64,000 nt of DNA, from assembly GCF_000005505.3 (NCBI RefSeq), contig NC_016133.3:44543237-44607236 (forward strand). Reading direction: 5' to 3'. The stretch is from Brachypodium distachyon (taxonomy: Eukaryota; Streptophyta; Magnoliopsida; Poales; Poaceae). Made by a program: the position numbers and the translations under genes. The notes beneath the pieces are model-generated. The model saw only the letters and a program-made list of their open reading frames with translations. It was not told the origin of the DNA and searched no databases. Shown piece by piece: positions 35,183 through 47,198 of this stretch (within the stretch, counting starts at the first letter, position 1; each line of letters opens with the position of its first letter).

Positions 35183-36911
35183 TGAAGGGAATATGCCCTA
35201 TAGGCAATAATATTGTATTATTATATTCCCAAGTTTGTAATTGATGTTTATATTTCTATGCTATAATTGCTATGGTTCTTGAATGTGAGATTCAGAGGAA
35301 AATTCATTTGCGTGTGTGGAAACATAAACCCTAAATTAAAGTTCCCTAGTCATGCCTCTTTGACTAGATTATATATAATTGATGATTATGTTTTCCTGAT
35401 CATGAGCATATGATGCGGGTTATATATGAGAGCACATTGTTGGTTGAACAATGGTGTCGGATTGACCCAACTAATAATATACCGAGAGATCACATCGATT
35501 ACTTGTCATATGTATAATTGTTATTGTTGCAATTATCATTATCCTTAGACCATGAGAATATCGTATGATATGTATATAGGAAGGATACTTTGGTGTTACG
35601 TATTGTTTCCCGTAATAGGGTTATCATGACGGTTATTTCTGGATACTCCGGAAAGTATGAATTGACTCGATAGTTCGAGATTGGAATTTGCTCCTCTATC
35701 GGTGGAGAGATACACTTAGGGCCCACTCGGTACGACGATATCTATCACCGTCTGGCCAGACACAAGAATGATATGATCATTTGAGATATCGAAGTACAGA
35801 ACGAGTTAAAAGTACAAAACCGGTAACGGGGATAACTAGGTACAAGTGGAACAAGGCTTGGTTCACGGGGGTACCGGAAGTCTCACCCCGGGTTTTGTAA
35901 ATGTATCACGAAGCAAAGGGAAATGGTTTTTAGTAACAAATGGTTCGCTCGAAATTCTTCGTGGATGTGTAGTAATTAGAGTGTCTAGGCTCTTTAAATA
36001 ATTATTGACTGGATCATAGCTACACATTTCCGAACCTACGCGGTCACATGCTTAACGACGAATGGTTATTTGAAGGTCTAGAGTTTGGAATTTGGTCGAG
36101 AGTTGAATTTGTTCAGAATGACGATACATATTTTCTGGAGGTCCTAAATGTGATTTAGGAGTTACAAAAATATTCGGAGTAATCACGAGTGCTTCCGAAA
36201 GGTTTTAGAAGCCTCTAGAAGGATCGGATGGAAATTCCGGAAGGTCAAATGGCAAAAGTTCAAAAATCAAAGGTGGGTCAAACCCTGTTCAAAGGTTGAC
36301 CACGTGGTCAAAGGTTGACCATGAGGGCCGGCCATCTTGGTTTGGAGAAGTGGATATAAGACTCCTATTAGGAGTCCATATCTATTCCTATCATAGGTAG
36401 GAGTCCTACTCCTTTTGGAGGAGGACTCCTTTTCCCCTTTGGCCGGCCACCCTCCTATATACGGAGGAGAGGGGTGGCCGGCTATAGGAGCACTCTTGCT
36501 AGTTCTCCTTTGCCCGTCAAGTCCGAGCTCTCTACTCTAAAGTTTAGACGTCTAATTAGCAGATCGTCTACTTTCCGATCTAATTTCTTCCGGTGGTTCT
36601 TCGTACCGGACGTCGAAGTGCTGCTGAACTATTCCTTCGGGACGTGTGGATACGTGTGGAGAGATCGTCCACTTTGATCTTGCGGGGGGGTCGCTGTTCG
36701 TCTACTTCAAGCTTTCAGGCGCAGCAGATCGTGCGAGGAATATTCTCGCGGCTGGAAGGTATAACCTAGTTGCGGGAATCTGCTACAGGCTTCAACGACA
36801 ATCTACTTCCGCTACGGTTGTTGTTACATGATCAATCTATCGCATCCGCATAGTGATCTTGGTTGGTTCGTTCGTAGGAAAATTTTAAATTTGTGCCTAC
36901 ATTCCCCTTCA
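35183..36911. mobile_element. Copia-type solo LTR (Angela-like size) inside the LINE
   Basis: Begins TGAAGGGAATATGCCCTATA and ends GCCTACATTCCCCTTCA, so it has TG...CA ends with inverted TGAAGGG(G)AAT termini. The host duplication TGTGG flanks it (35178-35182 and 36912-36916). At 1729 bp it matches the long LTRs of grass Angela-like Copia elements. No PBS, coding region or second LTR is present, so unequal recombination has left a single LTR. LINE coding sequence continues directly on either side. Confidence 0.95.
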
Positions 36912-37333
36912 TGTGGTTCCAATAGCTTAGTTCCTGGAACAAGGTGGAGTGGATGCCGACAATTGACAGTGAATTGGCTGAATGGTGGTCCTTGTTAAAC
37001 GAAAACAAAAACAGGAGCTTGCTACGGTTGTGACTCTCACGGCTTGGTGCATTTGGAAGCAGTGAAACAAGGTGGTCTTTGAAGGGGAGGTCACGACGGC
37101 AAGCAAGATCCTTCAGGCGATCAGACAGGAAGGGGAGTGTTGCGAGATGGCTGGCCTGATTAGCGATCATCCGTTTGGTAGTTTAGGTGTTGCGTGCCGA
37201 GACACTGGGTAGATCTTCCTGTTTGTCTTTTGTGTGTGGGCCTTCGGGCATGTAGCTGCCCTGCAGCACACTCTCTCCTTCTTTAATCGATGCTATGCCC
37301 TGCTTAGGCATATTCCAGAAAAAAAACAATCTA

Positions 37334-37776
37334 CTACCTCCATCCCTTTTTATAAGGCATGCATGGGTTCCAATCACAAATTGAACTAGCAAAATATCAA
37401 TTATATTTCATAAAAAATATATCATTAGATTCGTAGTCAAATGATCTAATGATATATATTTTTTGTCATATAATTTATATTTTCTATGAATGAAACTCCT
37501 TGACATTGAAATGAAAATGCTTTTGAATGTGGCCCCCTTGCTGACGTGTACCGGGTCAACTGGCCACGTAGGTAGGTCAAACGAGCCAAAACCAGCTTAG
37601 GACCTTGTGTGCGCCAATTAAAATAAAATTAGGACCTATAAGTGTGAAATTTGATAATTTTAGACTAAACTGACACCGGCTCAATAATAGTAGGACCGCA
37701 GGTGCATGTACCTCTTAATTAAATTTTTGATCTTCACTGGGACGCATGTGTGCCTCATATAAAAGGACAGAGGTAG
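37334..37776. mobile_element. Long Stowaway-type MITE
   Basis: The left end CTACCTCCATCCCTTTTTAT and right end ATATAAAAGGACAGAGGTAG are inverted copies, with TA on both sides (37332-37333 and 37777-37778). At 443 bp it is long for the group and has a palindromic interior (ATATATCATTAGAT ... ATCTAATGATATAT). The neighbouring LINE duplication overlaps its first five bases. Confidence 0.85.
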
Positions 37777-37778
37777 TA

Positions 37779-38385
37779 CTAGATATTAGTATTTTTATAA
37801 AATATAAAGATATTGTTTATAACACAATTTAGGTATTTTATGTTGTATTGAAACATTTTCAAATTTTCAATTAATTTTGCTATCTTACTGAATATGTCAA
37901 GTTGGATCATTGATGAAACTTTTTTCTATCTGAACTTCGATTTAGTTAATGCATTTAGGTACATGAATTCTAGGCGCTGAAAATGGATTAAAAACAAACT
38001 ATGTAGCACATTGCCACTTCCATTTCCATATTTTATAACTGAATGCAAATGTGATGTTTTCAACGCAACAACAAATAAGGTTATTCAAATACAAAAGAAA
38101 AAGAGCCAAATATAATGTACTAAATTTGGTTATATCATTAACAAAAAGTCTGCCAAAATAAACTTCATCAAGTGGCAAATTGTAGCTCACAAAGACATCA
38201 AAACACATATGTATCTAATTACCTAAATTTAGAGATCAAATAAGAAAGTTACAATGTCTACAATATTATACTTGAAAACACAAGATGATACCCATCTTTG
38301 ATTTATATGTTCGTTTTCTTATCACATCCGTGTTTTACTGAAACAAATCTAGATAATATGAGTTATTCCTTTATTTCGTTAATTA
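37779..38385. other. AT-rich intergenic, nothing recognised
   Basis: No coding frame, terminal repeat or known element end was identified. Confidence 0.6.
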
Positions 38386-38389
38386 ATGA

Positions 38390-39460
38390 CGTGGAAGAGA
38401 GAGAAGATGAAAGAGAGTAAAGGCAAAACAGACTCTTCACGATGAGTCATACTCTTAATTAGTCGGTTGTTGTATAAGAGTCGGCCAACAGTTAATGTTT
38501 GAAGCACGTCTTCTCCTGACTAATTCACAAGGGATAAGGACGGCTCCATTCGATTCTCTAGGTGAAACTACACACCTTAGGTCCAGCGTCATATTGTTGT
38601 AGTTTGTTACTGCTCTCTTTGTCCCCTCCTGCAATTCTTTATGTATAATACCGTTACATCAGTACAATAACTAGTAAGAGATTTGCCTAAACTAGCTTGG
38701 TATCAGATCACCAAGTGTGTCTATTTTCCCCCTATCCTACCCACCCTTGCCTCATGGCCAGTACTGACCACAATTTTAGCTTCAGCACCACCCCATTCAC
38801 CTCTAACTTTGGCGTCCTACATACTATTCTTGTTTAGATCGGCACCCTGCCGTTCACAGTTGTGCCGACTGTCACAGCCACACCGGCCATTAATTTGTTG
38901 ACATCGACACTTTCAGCTACCTTCGTGACCTTATCACCACCTCTAACATTGTGGCCAACATCAATGGTTTTGGCGCCTCCTTTTCCACCACGACACCCTC
39001 TCTCAGCCTCGCCGTTGTCACCGGCCCGACGGCACCACCATCGCCATCGGGCCAACCACTTCTCCAAGATAATCGTCATGAACATTGTCAACATTAAATC
39101 TTTGATCCCGTTCATCCTCGACTTCAGTGATAACAACAATGTCAAGTGGAAGAACGTTCATGATGATGGTTTGTCCACTTTGAGGTCAATGGCCACGTAA
39201 CCGGCGAGGATGACTACCGCAAGTAGTTAGCTTCTCGACATCATCATGAAGCCTGGCCACACTGCTTATGGCGCATGGGAGGCCCTTGTGCGTTCTTCAC
39301 TGTCAAGTGTGCACAAGCCATTATATTGAATCATCTTAGAATGCAACTCATTATGCATATGCATTATTTTACTATCAACCCAAGCTAACGTGGAAAGTGT
39401 GTTGTCACTCAGGGTGACAGGGATGAGCCATTTCTTGAGCACTCCATGCTATAGGGATGC
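38390..39460 (+). pseudogene. Copia retrotransposon LTR/PBS/gag remnant
   Basis: A primer-binding-like site TGGTATCAGATC (initiator-Met tRNA type) sits at about 38698. Upstream is LTR-like promoter text with a 3' end near 38690. Downstream, a decayed gag frame reads VNIKSLIPFILDFSDNNNVK followed by W, the usual N-terminal gag wording of plant Copia elements (38862-39200). Stops interrupt it and no pol was found. Confidence 0.6.
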
Positions 39461-39469
39461 TATGTGCTA

Positions 39470-39822
39470 AACTTGCTTCGCACAAGGGGCTCTTTTGGGA
39501 GGTGTTTATCCTGGCTGCCTAGGGTCTCTGGAAATTGCGTAACACCAAGTTATTTGATAATATCACCCCTTCTACACCCACCTGGAGGGTCTAAACTTCA
39601 GCTACTGGCCCATCGCTCCTCTAGGGAGATCTTCATTGTAACTTAGTCAACTTCTACAAGAGCTAGCTTTGCAATCTAGGGGGGCTGTCTCTTGGATCTT
39701 TTGTATTTACTTTTTGGATCTTTTGTATTTACTTTGCTAATGTAACTTTACAGTTCTACTAATCCTATTAATACAAATGCAGTAGGAGCATATCTTGTTG
39801 TTTTCCCCGATCAAAAAGAATA
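39470..39822 (+). pseudogene. LINE 3' fragment
   Basis: The plus-strand reading contains GLWKLRNTKLFDNITPS, wording typical of the C-terminal end of plant LINE ORF2. It is followed by a non-coding tail ending in an A-rich stretch (ATCAAAAAGAATAAA, about 39808-39822). A direct repeat GGATCTTTTGTATTTACTTT occurs at about 39695 and 39716. Confidence 0.55.
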
Positions 39823-42600
39823 AACACATGCGAAATGGGCTGTTGTTAATCTCATCTCTAATATGGTTTGTTGTATATTGTTTTCTTTGACCGAGCCTTT
39901 GACCAAGGATTACTCCATCAAAGTGTATCTTATGTGATACAAATCATAATTATAAACAAGTACTTTTGAATACGAATACAATGTATCAATTTTATTTCAC
40001 AAAAATTATATATTAATAGACTAATTCTTGTTTAAAGGTCAAAGGAAACAACATAGCTCTTAAATTTTAAGGAACAAAGGGAGTATACTACTCCATATTA
40101 GATTTAGTCTCGGGTCAAATCCTATATGTCATCTCCGTTTCTATTCATCCACGTCTGTCCAGATTTGTATTGGTTTTGATTGACTGTAATCGTCGGAACC
40201 CTATGTGAAAACGCTAAAGAAGATACAATTGTGGATCACTTAGAGATAACATTCCGACAAAACAATGCAAATGTAGTAACCTTATCTTGGGCGGACCACG
40301 TATAGCTTGGTGCTCCTCTACGTGACTGTTCCATCTATCAGGCGGACCACAGATCGATAGGTTGGTGCTCCTCTACGTACTGTTCCAGCTCTCCGTGTGT
40401 CTCTTTTCTTTAATTTCAGCTTTATCGATATGCTGTACAAACATGCCAGAACTGTTAATTCACCAGACAGAACATTGATGATCCCTGTCATCTAAAACAA
40501 TCAGTTAGTTCCATAAAAAAGAAGAAGATCAGTTTGTGATCGACGTACGTCTATCTGACATTTTTTAACACATGTTTTGTTTAAATGAAAACTAGTCAAA
40601 CTAAAGCCGTTTACATGCCCTGGAGCCCAAAAAAGAAAAACAGATCTAGAAGCAATTAACGGTGAGATTAACAGGGGTGCATGTATGTATGTAGGTACGT
40701 ACGTATGTATGTAGACACAACAATATCCGAATATCGGTACCAAAAACCACGGGGTGGTCACGCACGCATCATGGTCGATCGCACTTGGCGCCGAAGGGAG
40801 CAGACGCACGTATAATCACTCTACGTAGCACCGATCGAGGAAGAGGGCATGGACCGCATGTCGATGGTGGTTCTTCCGTACGGGTGTTGTCGTGCTGGAT
40901 CTCACCAATTCAGAGAGGAGGCAACGCAAGGACAGCGCTTTCGGAATTCTTGATGGATCAATCTGGACGGGCCGTTACATTCGATTCGATCCCGTTCCGT
41001 TACATTCCATGCGTGTGTTTCTTCCCTTTTAGTATCTGCTCGTGCATCACGTTGCAACTGGTGATGTGACACGGGCGAGCGCGCGAGCCAAATCTGTGGT
41101 GGGGATCTCATCTGCCTGCGCAAGTGCGCATGTGGCCAGGCGTTTCTCCGGCTGGTCCCCCGATCTGTCCTGCTGTTTACCACCCTACTCGTGCCACTGT
41201 GCTGGTTTTGGCCTCGTGCCGTACCGTACCGGGGACTTTTCTTCTCGCCGCTATGCTATGCTCTGCTGCGAGAGGGATTGTGAAATGCACGTGCTTGCGT
41301 GGAACAGAGTCGATGTAATCTACATTGCCTAGCTTGCACTTCCCATAACCGTACTCCAGTCGTTGGTTGTGGTGGAGAGCTGGCGCCACTCGGCGGGGTA
41401 CGGAAAATAATATGCTGCCAGTGCCGCTGCTGCTGCACCCATGGGTGACCACATGCGCACAGCGGAAGAAGAGGGTTCCCAAGTTAACGTACGCTGCCTC
41501 GTCCGCTAGCTGTGGACGGCTGGAGGCCCCCGGCCGCGGTCAGCGGGGCAGGGGAAGAATAGTCCCGCCGGGGACACGCACCTATCCCGCTCACCAGCAG
41601 CTAGCACCTGCCCCGGCAGAAGCCTAGCTAGGCACAGGCGGCAGGATGGGCGGGCGCGCGCGCGTTAATTTTGACCAATGCCGCGGCGTCGTACGTTACG
41701 GAATACTCCTACTTACACTTTGTACGGCCGCGCAAGGCATGTCGCAGCACCAGCCAGCCAACCCGACAACTGACCACAGCTTGCGCCCGTCCGCGGTTTA
41801 TGTGAAAATGGCTCCAAGGCTAAGAACATCTTGATCTGTAGGAACACGAAGGGGACGAAGCACGAGGGCACGGGAAGGGCTCGGGGGAGGAGGAGTGGCT
41901 GGAGCCGAAGGGGCTCGGCTAGCATGAGGCGAGGGCGGCCAACGGTGCCGGCAAGCACGGTCGCGGAGAGCGAAGGCGGCGGCGGCGCTCGTTCGTGGCG
42001 GAGACGAGCCGACCGAGCAGCGAGGCGAATCGCGGGGCGGCGCGGCCGAAGGCGGGGCAGCGGGCGAGGTCGCATGCTTGAGCGAGGCGGCGGCGCGGCG
42101 GCATGGTGCGGCCGGAGTCGGGAGCGCATGTGCACGTGAAGAAGGAGGCACGGGAGGGACAAGGTGACGTGGCATGGGAATAGGGGCTCCCCAAGGGGTC
42201 CCTGGGCATAAGGGTTGGAGAGGGTGTTCTAGATGCATCCCTAGAATAGGGACTCGAATAGGGGCCCTGCTGAAGAAGGTTTTTTAGCCTTAACCCCTAA
42301 AAATGGGTTAGTGACCCTGTTTAGGAATCTTGTGGAAGCTGCTAAAAGAACCAGCCGATCCATGTCCAATTGTTCATGGATTAGCGTGTGGTACTGCGCA
42401 GCGATCAATGGCAACGTCGTGCGGGAGCATAGGTAGGGGTTGTTGGGAGACCTCCAAACAATTTTTGCATACGTGACACGGCGACGTGAAGTTTGCAAAC
42501 GTACTTATAAAGTTGTACATGCCTTCACTAAATTGTACCAGCGTTTCTTGACCATCACCAACTTCGCTACATTCTCAATTTGCGGGCCACAAGCCCAATG
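39823..42600. other. Intergenic region, no credible gene
   Basis: At about 40055-40085 a single Stowaway-like end (GGAACAAAGGGAGTA) is seen without a clear partner. A GTAT/GTAC-type tetranucleotide run lies at 40680-40715. Positions 41500-42200 are very GC-rich with open frames in most reading frames, all Arg/Pro/Ala-rich and not recognised. Confidence 0.5.
40680..40715. repeat. Tetranucleotide microsatellite
   Basis: Imperfect repetition of GTAT/GTAC units (ATGTATGTATGTAGGTACGT and continuing). Confidence 0.75.
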
Positions 42601-42607
42601 AATACTA

Positions 42608-42729
42608 CTCTCTACGATGCATATTAGTCATCAAAATATTACATGTATATAAACGTTTTTTTACTTTTTTAGGCATAGATACATTCATGCTTGGACAAAT
42701 GTGAAACAATTAATATCGATAGGAGGGAG
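42608..42729. mobile_element. Stowaway MITE
   Basis: Starts CTCTCTACGATGCATATTAG and ends TTAATATCGATAGGAGGGAG, flanked by TA. The interior has the same ATTACATGTAT...AGGCATAGATACATTCAT arms as others in the window. Confidence 0.88.
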
Positions 42730-42755
42730 TACATTTGCATGCACTAAATTAATTA

Positions 42756-42879
42756 TTCCCTCCGTCCAACAAAGGATGTCTCAAGTTTGACTAAATTTGA
42801 ATGCATCTATACACTAAGTCATGTCTAGATAATTCTAATTTTTGACAAATTTGAAACATCTTTTGTTGGACGGAGGAAG
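42756..42879. mobile_element. Stowaway MITE (family shared with 46479)
   Basis: Starts TTCCCTCCGTCCAACAAAGG and ends TCTTTTGTTGGACGGAGGAAG-type sequence, flanked by TA. It lies only 26 bp from the previous MITE and is close in sequence to the copy at 46479-46602. Confidence 0.9.
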
Positions 42880-43750
42880 TAGCACATTCCATATGCGCGC
42901 AGCAAGTTTCTTGAGTGAAGTCTCTGTTCTTGAGTGCTCAATATATTGGCCACTATCTTGACCGTTATCATCAGCTCAAAACGTTGTTCGTTAATTTTAG
43001 CTCTGAATCCAGGTGGTCCCGGAATGTCCATAAGATTAGAACAAGCTAGTCCTTAATAGGTTATCCATATATAGGAGTAGTATCATTATACGTACATACC
43101 CCAGTTCATATCAGATCGGTGTCACCTTTTGACATCACTCGACGAATCCCTGCTAGCTGGCTAGCTTGGCAAACGAGTGGCTTCTGTTGCATAAATTGCA
43201 GCTACGTACGTGCTTGTGCTATCAGCCCTCTTCAAGGCTAAGCGTCAAAATACATACAGCTGGCTAGAAAGCGTTCTGCAAACCTGATCCGTGCTTGCTG
43301 CTGCTGTGGCGCGATGATTACTCTACCGGCCAAGACATTCTCATTGGGCGGAAATTAAGCGTTGCAGGCACGCAAGCAGCAGCTGGCCTCAAGTTAGCCG
43401 TTATCCTCGGTTAATTGTTTTTTTTTTAAGTATGTGTGGTGCAGGAACGAACAAATAATAAGAAGCTCAACGAGAAGCACGTTGCAATAGTGACCAGTGT
43501 ATGTGTGTTTGGCGTGTAACGAGTGAATGAACGGCCGCATCGATGTGTATATGCAGTCCATATTACGTGACAGCGAGATGCACAAAATTGACCCATGCAC
43601 GAGTCCGGCGAGATGAACTATATATGTATAGCTTAATACGTTCGATTTCTCTCGACAATGACCGGAAGAATATTTGTTCTCGGGAATTCACAGTAAAAAA
43701 GAATCAGTCCGTCCTCGATCGTGGGATGCCACGTTAGTTTGCCAAGCTTT
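42880..43750. other. Intergenic, nothing recognised
   Basis: No coding frame with family resemblance and no complete element were seen. Confidence 0.6.
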
Positions 43751-43753
43751 AAA

Positions 43754-43892
43754 GGCTCATTCGTTTGCAGCAGTTTCCCCGTGGATTGAGAGGGATTGAG
43801 AGGAATTAAGGGGAAGATGAACTAAATTTCCCTTCAATCCCTGCCAATCCTCTTGGTTTTGTGGGGAAATGGTTGAAACGAACCGGGCCAAG
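43754..43892. mobile_element. Short hairpin MITE
   Basis: GGCTCATTCGTTTGCAGCAG...TTTCCCC at the left pairs with GGGGAAATGGTTGAAACGAA...CCGGGCC at the right. AGGGATTGAGAGGAATTAAG pairs loosely with CTTCAATCCCTGCCAATCCT inside. Exact ends and the target duplication are not certain. Confidence 0.65.
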
Positions 43893-44263
43893 GTAGAATT
43901 TCTGTTAATTATCCGGTGGGTGTCGTAAAAAAACCTCCTGATCGAATTGTTCGTGAAACTCATTGCACTCTAAACCGATCATAATAGAACATGACTCTCG
44001 TACTAATAACTTCAAAGAATGAGATAAATAACATCATATCTTAAGATGAAGCTACGGCTGCGACACATTTCTGCAGTCTATCGTAGCATGCATAACAATG
44101 TTTTACGTTTTGTGTGATCAATTTCTATTGTAGCTATCACTATATATCCGTCAATCACGTTCCCCTGAACATGTGCTTGTAAGATTGTGACCCACAAAAC
44201 GGAGCACAATGCCATTACTTCCCCAGTCCCATGGGACGATTTGAACTGAAATCCTATCAAATC

Positions 44264-44391
44264 CTGATGAAGCACATCTTGGTGTGGTGGTGAAATTGTG
44301 AGTGCATGACTCCCCACATCACGGTTCAAATCCTAGTGATCAGAATATATTTTAAGGGTTTCCTCTACGGTCTTTTTCTCAAAAAAAATTA
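44264..44391 (+). mobile_element. tRNA-related SINE with 9-bp duplication
   Basis: Contains an A-box-like TTGGTGTGGTGGTGAAATTG at about 44279 and a pol III B box GGTTCAAATCC at 44323-44333. A short body follows, then a CTTTTTCTC plus poly-A tail (44381-44388). The duplication TATCAAATC flanks it (44255-44263 and 44392-44400). At 128 bp with no coding capacity, this is the usual SINE layout. Confidence 0.8.
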
Positions 44392-44400
44392 TATCAAATC

Positions 44401-45337
44401 TAGCTTTCTATTACCAGTGAAGCAAGAGATTAAAAAATGGATCGGTGGCCAGTCTCTTGACTCTTTGCCCTGTCGTAAAATGGAGAATTAATGGACTTTT
44501 CACGTGTCAGATAACTATAATCTAGACTTCTATAGGCTCAAAGCACTAATCATATTACAAAATAAGCCTATTTCAGAAATTACTCTGCACACGCAAAGTA
44601 CGTTTCAGCAGGATCATTTTTCAGAACGCGTCATATTTTACTGTCTCCATCAATTAACTTAGACTTGTTCTAATTTAAGGGGCAAAAGGGGCCGTTGTTA
44701 GTATTTGTGTTTCGTGTTAGTAAAGCCAGTTTTTTCTAGCTGTATTAAAGCAAGATTTGGTTGCATCTGAACAAGAAAAATGTAGGCGTCATTGTCAACT
44801 AGTAATGATGTGTTTTGTAGTTACACGCCGTAAACGACGCGCGCGATCTTCTAACGGATTCGAGGTCGATGACATGTCTCCAATAAATTAATAAAGCATG
44901 CATGTCCATGCGTATCACTTTTGGAGTATAAATATATTGTCCTTGAGATTTCCCAATACACAATTTGACAAATGAGTGTCACGAAAGCAGTTAGAAATTT
45001 GTTGCCGTTCGAATACAAAATGATATCCATCTCTCAGCTGCTAGCTACTTTAAATTTAGGGGAGGTGGAGTTTTAAATTTCTGCCTCGGAAAGGTTGAAC
45101 ACTTTTTCTTGTCTTTTTAATGAACTTAGTTTTGTCCTGCATGGGATTACGAAATCAAAATCAGCTTAATTAAAGCGAAAACTACAATAAAACAAATCCA
45201 GACCTTGCTCTTTTTTATGCATGCATGTAGTACCTTTGAAATCTGATAACAATGCAATGTAGATAACCTCCACGTGGTGCTTATTTTTATCAGTTCTGAC
45301 TAAGGGATCCCCCAGCTGGTTCACGATGTCGTCCAAC
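44401..45337. other. Intergenic, nothing recognised
   Basis: AT-rich sequence without a credible gene or complete repeat. Confidence 0.6.
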
Positions 45338-45340
45338 TTA

Positions 45341-46381
45341 GGTTGTGTTTGGTTGCAGAGTGAGGTGGAATGGAATGAAACCATTCTATTCCTACAAGAA
45401 TGGAATGCAATGGAATGGTTCTAGTCTGTTGTTTGGTTTAGGTGGAATAAAGTGGAATGGAATGGTTTCATTATGTGTTTGGTTTGAGAGATGAAATGTG
45501 ATCCAATGATGTACTCACCTGCTGGTGAAGTAACCTCCAAATTCTGCACACAAGTTTTTTTTAAGAAAATAATTCTGCACATCAGTTGATAACACAAACA
45601 AAATTCATATATTCATCCGCATAGATGCCATAGACTACAGCAAATCCATCATCTCGATTTGGAAGGAAAGCAACATTTTACTAGTCCACATGAATTTCCA
45701 ATCATCTCGATTTGGAAGGAAACAACCAATTTGGAAGGAAACAATTTGGAAGGAAACAATTTAGAAGGAAAGCACGGCAGCCTGCCTTCTCCGCCTAACT
45801 GGCCTGCCCTCCTCTCCCTGCCGCCAGCCTCCTCCTCCTAACTGGCCTGCCGCCGGCCTCCTCCATCACAGGCCGGGATCCGCACTAGACCCGTGGGGTA
45901 GCTGGGATCTGAGATGTGGGGGGTGGCCGGACCTATGGAGCCAGCCGGGATAAATAGAACGACGAGAGAGAAAAGAGGGGGTCAGGCGCTGGGGAAGGGG
46001 GTGACGCCGCGCTCCTCTGACTTCGCCCGTGGTGGTGGCGGCGCCGGCCTCCCCAGAGCCTCCCCGTCAGCCATCTCCTCCGACCGGGTTCTTGCCGAGA
46101 TGGGTTCGCCCTGGCCCTAGGCAGCCGCCATGGTGAGAGATGAGCGGAGGAGAGAAAATGGATCTGATATTTTGCCCTGGCCCACATGTTCCGATCGGAA
46201 CCAGATGATTCCTTTGTTTTCGTGTTATGAGTGGGTTCCGGATATCAAAGGTATATTCTCTTCTCAGGAACCAATCGGTTCCTTCTAGTTTTGTATGTTT
46301 CAACAACCAAACATTGAAATGAGATCAAAATCTGAAATGGTTCCATTACATTCCACTATCTTCCAGCAACCAAACGCACCC
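45341..46381. mobile_element. Non-autonomous PIF/Harbinger-like element (Tourist type)
   Basis: The ends GGTTGTGTTTGGTTGC and GCAACCAAACGCACCC are imperfect inverted repeats, with TTA on both sides (45338-45340 and 46382-46384), the duplication typical of this superfamily. Subterminal GGTGGAATGGAATG motifs near the left recur inverted near the right. No transposase is present. The interior (45780-46140) is GC-rich, unlike the ends, and may be acquired sequence. Confidence 0.8.
45645..45776. repeat. Short minisatellite GGAAGGAAACAATTT
   Basis: Four to six copies of (A)ATTTGGAAGGAAAC with variants, inside the Harbinger-like element. Confidence 0.8.
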
Positions 46382-46478
46382 TTAGTTATTGGGGCCAAGT
46401 GGCATCGTGACAACTCCGGTGACATGACTCATGAGTACAGTTTCGTCAACATAATTCCAACATTACAACAATTATATA

Positions 46479-46602
46479 CTCCCTCCGTCCAACAAAGGAT
46501 GTCTCAATTTTGACTAAATTTGAATGCATCTATACACTAAGTCATGTCTAGATACATTCAAATTTTGACAAACTTGAAACATCTTTTATTGGACGGAGGG
46601 AG
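46479..46602. mobile_element. Stowaway MITE
   Basis: Starts CTCCCTCCGTCCAACAAAGG and ends TTTTATTGGACGGAGGGAG, flanked by TA. It is very similar to 42756-42879, implying recent spread of this family. Confidence 0.93.
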
Positions 46603-46604
46603 TA

Positions 46605-47164
46605 TATCTCTTTATGATCATCCTGTGAGCTGGGTATTGGCTTCTTTGTGGTATCAAATTAGTTGGGATTTGTCTCAAATTTTATCTAATAAAAACTTAG
46701 CTCGATCCCTCTGAAATAGTCTTGAGCATATATATGGGCAAACAGTTCCTTTTAGATACATACAGAACTGTTCTTTTTCATTTTTTTTTCTTTACTTTAA
46801 TTTTTCTCACTCTTTCTAGTTGGCTATTGCCAGACGGCAAATTAACTGGTACTTTCGTTGCTAAATATAAGAAGTTTGGCTACAACCAAACTTCCATCTC
46901 GTGAGCAGTAGAGAAAAGCAAAAGCATGCATGCATCCTTAGAAATAAATATGGTAAGAATGATACCAAATCCAAAGGTCCACGACACATGTCACGTTCGA
47001 TATACCGTCCGTCACTGGTAGCCATTTCTGACCAAAACTGATGGCTTTTACTGGGCCAGTGATATATTAATTTCTGAACTCTTTTCACCAAGTTTTTAGA
47101 AAAATCTACCAACGTCTAAATTAGTTTTATTAAATCCATCACGATATATATTTTCATAGCATAC
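46605..47164. other. Intergenic, nothing recognised
   Basis: AT-rich spacer between a Stowaway MITE and the CACTA element. Confidence 0.6.
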
Positions 47165-47198
47165 TTACACTACACGATGGACCAAACATGGGGGCAAT

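Larger units (their letters stand above)
31521..37325 (+). mobile_element. 5'-truncated L1-type LINE, nested with a solo LTR
   Basis: The element runs from 31521 to an A-rich tail at 37319-37325 and is flanked by the 13-bp duplication ACAATCTACTACC (31508-31520 and 37326-37338). Plus-strand ORF2 pieces in order: an endonuclease region (ITCVNVRGI, VCLQETKM, THGGVLLAWN; SDHAALLLDLD near 32660); RT at 33330-34350 (KCPGPDGF, FRPISLIHRVGKLIAKVLAV, LLKLDIMKAFDSLHW, RRGLRQGDPLSPMLFVLAMD and catalytic FVDD at about 34012); and the zinc-knuckle region (TWFWHDPWL, 34680). The 3' coding end resumes at 36912. Several stops and frameshifts (about 32367, 32490, 33381, 34631) make it non-functional. ORF1 is mostly missing. 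A 1.7-kb solo LTR splits it at 35183. Excluding that, about 4.1 kb of LINE remains. Confidence 0.95.

Noticed and set aside
41713..42238. Overlapping 146-149-aa minus-strand frames rich in Arg/Pro/Ala
   Set aside because: All six frames are nearly open because of high G+C. No family motif, start context or splice structure supports a gene.
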